Origin: Dromiciops gliroides
Taxonomy: Eukaryota; Chordata; Mammalia; Microbiotheria; Microbiotheriidae
Length of the DNA: 64,000 nucleotides
NCBI RefSeq assembly: GCF_019393635.1
Contig: NC_057866.1
Location: 278,140,874 to 278,204,873 of the forward strand
Direction of reading: 5' to 3'
Shown: positions 58,666 through 64,000 of the stretch, one piece after another
Position numbering within the stretch: the stretch's first letter is position 1
Layout of the letters: each line of letters begins with the position of its first letter
Position numbers and translations under genes: made by a program
The notes under the pieces: generated by a model
What the model saw: the letters and a program-made list of their open reading frames with translations, nothing else
What the model was told of the DNA's origin: nothing
Database searches by the model: none

Positions 58666-60380
58666 CCTCCAGACAAAGGCGGCAGGAGGGGGTGATGAGC
58701 AGGAGCCATTTCCAGACCGGAAGCATCTTCTGATGCCTCGGGTCAGGATCTGTTAACATGGTATCATCTTTCGGGGCCAGGGGAAGGAGAGATCGGGCCA
58801 TAGTTACCAGCCACAGGTGACCTCCTCGCCTGGCTTGGCCAAGGACTGGCACAAAGACCGGATACTGGTCCTGAACACGCTTTCCTTTAAAAGGAACCGA
58901 AATGAACAAAGAGCCCCAAGTCTCCCGGCCCTTGGAATGAAGGCTTCACACGTGTCTCAACTTGATAAAGTCTCCTTTTATTAGTGTATCTAGTGATGAT
59001 AAACTGCATTGAGTAGTTATGCAAAATATTTGAGTGAGAAACCCAAGAGGACAGTAAAGGGGTCAGCTGGGGAGAAGGTGGTCATCCCCTCTGACAAGGG
59101 GTGACCAGCCCATTGAGTCTTGTCAGAGCTTTTCAAGACAGCATTCCTAACCTCCCCACCCCGCCGTGGGATCCTCCCAGAACTCTGCCCCTATAACAGA
59201 CAGCAAGCACTCAGTGGGTGAAATCTGAATTATAAGCAGAATTCTTTGTAGCAGAAACAAAAACCCTTTCCACCAAAGTAAAAATGAAGATGTGACTTCT
59301 GCTGAGAGGACATCTGGCCACAGCAGATCCAAGTCATCGTTGTTTCTCAAAAGGAACATGAGAAAGAAACTGTTCCCATCCCTTCCCCTGCCAGAATTCC
59401 CCTCAAAAACCCCAGGCAAGGCTGCAGAATGGGCTCTGGGGAGGGAGAGGGGTTCTGATGTCCTGCCTGAATAGAGTCAGGCTCCCATTGGGCAGGACTA
59501 AAGCCAGAAGGGGCCGTGTGGTGGCACTCACTTTCCCCAGGCCCTGTCTGGTTTTCTATGCGTGGCATTGTGTCTTTGCCCAGGCAAACTCAGGGAGAAC
59601 TCCAGGGCCTGTCACCCTTTCCTTGCTAATTGGGCTCCAGGCCTATTAACAGGCTGCCTATACTAAACTTCCGGGTCAGAGCAATAAAAACTATCATTGT
59701 AAAATCCTAACACATATAAAATTCATGGGCTCAACCCTTAAAATAGACCATGCTAATTAATATTCTGGCTATGGTTAGTGCATACAAAGGCACGAGGGTC
59801 TCCACATCGCTTCATACCAATACCACTTCGTCTTCTTTTGAACCCAATCTCAGACTAGAGACAGGGCTTTCTGTGGGCTTCTGCATAACCCCATTGTGCG
59901 GCATCACCTCACCACCACCATTTTGCTAAGACAGAAGAGGGTGTCCATGCCTCTGTGGGGTTAATCCTTTCTTGGCCCAGGAGAGTCTAATGGAAGTGCA
60001 ACCACTCTCCTGGCTTCCGGACTCCCGAGAGAGACAGGTTAAAGGTGAATTCAGAAACGGGTTCAGTCGGCGGCTTTCATCCGGCCTCTTGAAGTTTATG
60101 ACATCGCGGTGCTGTTTTTATCGATTCTAGGAAGACTGAAAATGGGGGGATGAATTCTCGTGCTGCTGGGACAAAGGACACAGAGGCTGTAACCATCAGT
60201 TGCCTTTGTCCACCTCCAGGCTCAGGTCTCTCCATTCAGACACGCCCTTTGGAGCGTGGGATGGAGAGACCTGTTGGGTGAGATTCTACTTCAAGGCTCC
60301 TGGAAGTGGGAACCATTTCTCGCCCATAAGAGGATGCCCCCACTTGGGTCTGCTCTGCCCCCTCTATCTCCTCACCTAGC
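58666..60380 (+). other. Sequence after the orphan exon, possible 3'UTR
   Basis: Repeat-poor. An AATAAA lies at about 59682. If the 58465 exon is real, its 3'UTR may run to about 59.7 kb. Nothing else recognised. Confidence 0.35.
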
Positions 60381-60570
60381 TCAGCTGTGAGACGGGAAAG
60401 GACTTTAGGGGCCAGCTAGTCCAAGACCCTCAGTTTACGGATGAAGAGCCAGAGACCTAGAAGCCCACTGAGGCTGAGCTGCGTAGGGGGGCCCTCGGAC
60501 TACTTCCTTAAGGCAGATACTAGAAGACAGGTTTGGGAGATTCTGACTCCAGCTGATTGCCTGCCATGAA
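60380..60570 (-). repeat. MIR-like SINE relic
   Basis: 'ctcagtttacggatgaagagccagagacc' and 'aagcccactgaggctgagctg', diverged reverse MIR. Confidence 0.45.
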
Positions 60571-61084
60571 AGGGTTTTAAACTCGAAAATCAGCTGACTG
60601 AATTAGCTAGCGAGATGATGACTTGTGCTGGCCAAGTTTGCTCCACTGTGAATTCTGTCCTCCAGGATTCACGGCTTTCTCCCCTCGGCTCATAACCTAG
60701 CGCTGACCTCAGCATTCAGCAGGGAGCTGTGTGAGTTGGAACATTCTTTACGTTGTACAAAAATTTCTGCAGTTCTGTTATGTCTCAGTGACACTGAGAA
60801 GGAATCTCTGCTCTTCTCTCTGAGTAGGTCTACTCAAGGAGGAAATGGAATTAACGGCCAATTGTGGGGTGTCCTTCTTTGTTGAAGAGTCTCCTCTGGC
60901 GATCACAGCACCATGACCTCAAGCTGAAACAACAAACAGAAAGCCATCTGGGAGAGTTGCCCAGAAAAAGCTGACCGATGCAGCCTGAGGCTATCTGTAG
61001 GACAAGGAAGACTTCTTCAAAGTACAAGGCTCTAATGGCTGCCAGCAAGGATTTAGAATTGGAAGGGACATTAGAATTAGAATT

Positions 61085-61325
61085 GAGGCAGCTATGTGGT
61101 GCAGAGGATAGAGTGCTGGGTCTGGATTCTGAATTCAAATCTGGCCTCAGATACTTCCTACCTGTGTGACCCTGGGCAAGTCACAACCCCATTTGCCTCA
61201 GTTTCCTCATCTGTAAAACGAGGTGGAGAAGGAAATGGCAAACTGCTCTAGTATCTCTGCCAAGAAAACCCCAAAAGGGGTCACAAAGAGTCAGATATGA
61301 CTGAAAAAGACTGAACAACAACAAA
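61085..61325 (+). mobile_element. Longer marsupial SINE (Mar1-like), full 3' part
   Basis: 'gaggcagctatgtggtgcag' head, core, 'ctgtaaaacgaggtggagaaggaaatggcaaac' and 'gtcacaaagagtcagatatgactgaa', then a CAA-rich tail. The forward long form, useful to compare with 27080-27301. Confidence 0.88.
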
Positions 61326-61964
61326 TCCAATTCTCCCATTTTATAGGTAAGGAAACAGAGGCTTTATGGACTGGTTATTGAAGCAATGGCTTAGAGGGAA
61401 TCAGTCCAGTTGGCCCATGAGATTGTTCTCCAGTGGCCATTAGGTAGAGAAATCACTTGCTTCCATGTTCAAAGAAAAAAGAACAGAATGTATGTAGCAA
61501 CATGATACATAAGCACGGATGCCTGAATTCCCTCTACTTCCTGTTAGCCTCCTCACCTCCAGAGGGTACCAGCTGGGGGAGTCAGTCCAGCAAAGAACAA
61601 AAGGTCTGAACATTTTCTCCCAGTTATAACAGCTGCTGGTCCAGCTTGTCTGATGCTGATGCCACCCTGACCATCAGTAGTCACAGGCTTGAAGGTACCA
61701 AAGACACCAGCTCAAAAACTGTCCCATCAGTGGCCAAATACAAGTGAATAGACATATATTCACATGGATAATTTGTTCACTTAAGGAAGCTCCTTTTTAT
61801 AATTACATAAAATACTCTAAAAAGGGAATAAAGAAAAAGGCATAGTGATTCCTCTTAGGGTGCTGTTCCCTAATTTTATTTACATTTTACACCAAAGGAT
61901 TTGAAGGGAAGGGAAAGGAATAGAAATGTATTTAGTATCTACTCTAAAAGATACTTTACTAAAC

Positions 61965-62113
61965 TTTTTTTTTTTTTTGTGGGGCAATGGGGGTTAAGTG
62001 ACTTGCCCAGGGTCACACAGCCAGTAAGTGTCAAGTGTCTGAGGCCAGATTTGAACTCAGGAACTCCTGAATCCAGGGCTGGTGCTTTATCCACTGCGCC
62101 ACCTAGCCACCCC
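61965..62113 (-). mobile_element. Marsupial CORE-SINE with target duplication
   Basis: Reverse copy between two copies of tttactaaac (61955-61964 and 62115-62124). Confidence 0.93.
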
Positions 62114-62148
62114 CTTTACTAAACATTTTTACAAATATCTTATTAGAT

Positions 62149-62279
62149 TTTTTTTTTTTGGCGGAGTAATGGGGGTTAAATGACTTGCCCAGGGTCACAG
62201 AGCTAGTGTCAAGTGTCTGAGGCTGGATTTGAACTCAGGTCCTCCTGAATCCAGGGCCACTGCACCACCTAGCTGCCCC
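62149..62279 (-). mobile_element. Marsupial CORE-SINE with target duplication
   Basis: Reverse copy between cttattagat repeats (62139-62148 and 62280-62289), 36 bp from the previous SINE and independently inserted. It lacks the 'gtgctttatccactgcg' portion. Confidence 0.92.
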
Positions 62280-62299
62280 CTTATTAGATCTTGATTCAG

Positions 62300-63140
62300 G
62301 GGAAGTGGCATAATATTTCCCCCTTGGATCTTCTAAAAGTGTTCAATCTGCTTTATTTGTTGCAAAGCAATAAATTTTGAAACTGATGCCATCAACAGCA
62401 GTCAGCTTGTTTTGATGAAAGCCAATGTTATCGGGACATACTCTGACCAAGATTAAGGAGCTGACAGCTGTGTGCTAGCAGTTAGAGGAGGAGTAATGAG
62501 GAACACAAAAATGTGATTACTTTGTGGTTTGATAGAATAGGGAACAGAATAGAAAATGTGGGACGATGCTATGGGAATCAGGCAAACATGGCAGTGTGGT
62601 GATTGCCTCATCGCTACAGAAAGAAGACTGACTGACTCCCTGTCAAGTGTCAGGGGCCAAAAGGTTGACAAGGTGCTTCAGAACGTGATGTGGTGTCAAA
62701 TGTGCACTTTTCTACCAAGTTATTGGAAGGTTTTGTTTTTTACAAAAGCTTACCTTCGTGTGAAGAGTCTCTCTAGGTCTCATTTTCCATGGTCAGCCCA
62801 GGATTGCTCATACCTTGAAGGAAAAGGACACAAGAGAACTTTGCAAAACTTATCTATCACGGGAGCAGGAACGTTGTTCCCCACACCCCTCTCCTAATGT
62901 CCTCCTCAGAGGCTTCCTTGGTGGGTTCTGTGACCCTGGGTCCTCGCAGGCTATGCCAGGGATTCCCAAGCTGGTAAGTCCTCATACCCAGGGGTCAGCT
63001 GCCAGGGTTATTCTGTTCTGAGGAGCTGGCTCATCACCAGGCTGGCTGCATGGGGGTGGGCTAACAAGGCTCCATGACCATCTATTAAAATCACAGACTT
63101 CTCGAAGTATGAAGTATTCCTCCCAGATAGCTTGCATTAT
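62300..63140. other. Intergenic stretch, nothing recognised
   Basis: No exon, RNA gene or clear repeat seen. Confidence 0.4.
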
Positions 63141-63150
63141 TTTTCTTTCA

Positions 63151-63153
63151 TTT

Positions 63154-63227
<74 letters not shown>

Positions 63228-63230
63228 TTC

Positions 63231-63329
<99 letters not shown>

Positions 63330-63334
63330 TTTCT
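63151..63334 (+). repeat. (TTTC)n microsatellite
   Basis: About 184 bp of TTTC/CTTT units with one TTCCTTCC interruption near 63224-63232. Its open frames in all phases (poly-FLSFF or KKERK) are repeat artefacts. Confidence 0.97.
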
Positions 63335-63359
63335 GGCTTCAATACATTTTTTCCTTTTT

Positions 63360-63520
63360 TTCCTCATTTATTTAGAATTTTATTTTCCCCCAATTACATG
63401 TAAAAACAATTTTTAACATCCATTTAAAAAACTTTGTACTCCAAATTCTTTTTCTCCCCACCCCCCACCAAGAAGGCAAGCTATTCAATAAAAGTTACAT
63501 GTGTGTAGTCATTGCACATG
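63360..63520 (-). mobile_element. L1 3'UTR fragment
   Basis: 'ttacatgtaaaaacaatttttaacatcc' and 'ccaaattctttttctcccca', then 'aagaaggcaagctattcaat', the marsupial L1 3'UTR in reverse. The TTTC repeat sits at its poly(A) side, the usual origin of such arrays. Confidence 0.7.
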
Positions 63521-63629
63521 CTCAGTGGGTGAGCACGAATGCTGATGGTACTATTTAGGACTATAATACAAACAGCACATAAGAGCTCCTGCCTTCTCCT
63601 CTGGCTGGCTGGCTTCTCAGAGCCTCCAT

Positions 63630-63850
63630 TTAAGGAGGCCGTCGGCTAGGTCTCACCCTCTCCAGGCTGCAAGTCCCGGGCTTCCTTTGTCAGGACTTTG
63701 CCCCTGGCTCTGGATTCCTGCCTGCTCCCAGCTCCCTGCTCTGTGATGTCTCCCCCCATTAGAGTGTAAGCTCCATGAAGGCAGAACTGTCTCTCTCCAC
63801 TTGTATCTTCCCAGGCCTTGGTGACCGACTGACGGAATTGGATTTCCTGT
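63630..63850 (+). mobile_element. L2/CR1-clade LINE 3' end
   Basis: 'agagtgtaagctccatgaaggcagaactgtc' is the L2-type 3' end. Confidence 0.5.
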
Positions 63851-64000
63851 TGTCTTGTATGAAAGACAATGAACCCCAACTTGCTCCCTCCCCTTCCCCA
63901 TGGCCAGAATAGGCTTGTACTGGTCACACAGGGGGCCCCTGAAAGAGAAGTTGGCTGCCTAAGGAGCCAAAAGGACTGATGACTTAGGATGTGCTGAGTC

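Noticed and set aside
63109-63416. Open frames encoding FLSFFLSFF and KKERKKER repeats
   Set aside because: Simple translation of the TTTC microsatellite.

Overview
The window is a gene-poor piece of a mammalian genome, almost certainly a marsupial and probably an Australian one. The strongest sign is a tRNA-derived SINE with the head 'gggcagctaggtggc' and the core 'gtgtgaccctgggcaagtcactta' (the WSINE1/Mar1-like CORE-SINE type). About twenty copies are readable, many with intact target-site duplications. They sit among marsupial-type L1 3' ends, L2/CR1-clade LINEs, MIR relics, small hAT-like elements and LTRs with a lysine-tRNA-like primer site.

Two recognisable host genes lie head to head across one CpG island (about 23.2-26.1 kb). 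CNOT7 runs rightwards. It has a non-coding first exon ending at 25092, then six coding exons from 29347 to 45336. These encode an intact 285-residue CCR4-NOT deadenylase with all five DEDDh catalytic residues. VPS37A (ESCRT-I subunit) runs leftwards from its start codon at 24324. Exons 1-3 are clean. The exon 5 homologue uses all three reading frames plus a stop, and exon 6 has a further frame change. No later exons (the Mod(r) domain) appear before the left window edge. This VPS37A therefore looks like a gene that is decaying or already dead beside a perfectly kept neighbour. The same head-to-head pair exists in other mammals (human 8p22).

Layout: 1-4.6 kb, LTR-like sequence and L1 fragments; 4.6-10.7 kb, low-information sequence with L1, SINE and hAT pieces; 10.7-24.3 kb, VPS37A exons 6 to 1 in repeat-rich introns; 24.3-25.1 kb, shared promoter with four NRF1-like motifs and two perfect CRE sites; 25.1-46.8 kb, CNOT7 with its 3'UTR; 47-53.8 kb, intergenic repeats including a long L2 in reverse; 53.8-57.1 kb, a cluster of four LTRs in alternating orientation, two carrying a SINE at the same site; 58.46 kb, an unidentified terminal-type coding exon; 59-64 kb, intergenic sequence with SINEs and a long TTTC microsatellite.

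I see no bacterial-type system, CRISPR array, tRNA/rRNA gene or intact autonomous transposon. The most interesting items are the VPS37A decay, the inverted LTR cluster and the orphan exon at 58465-58665.
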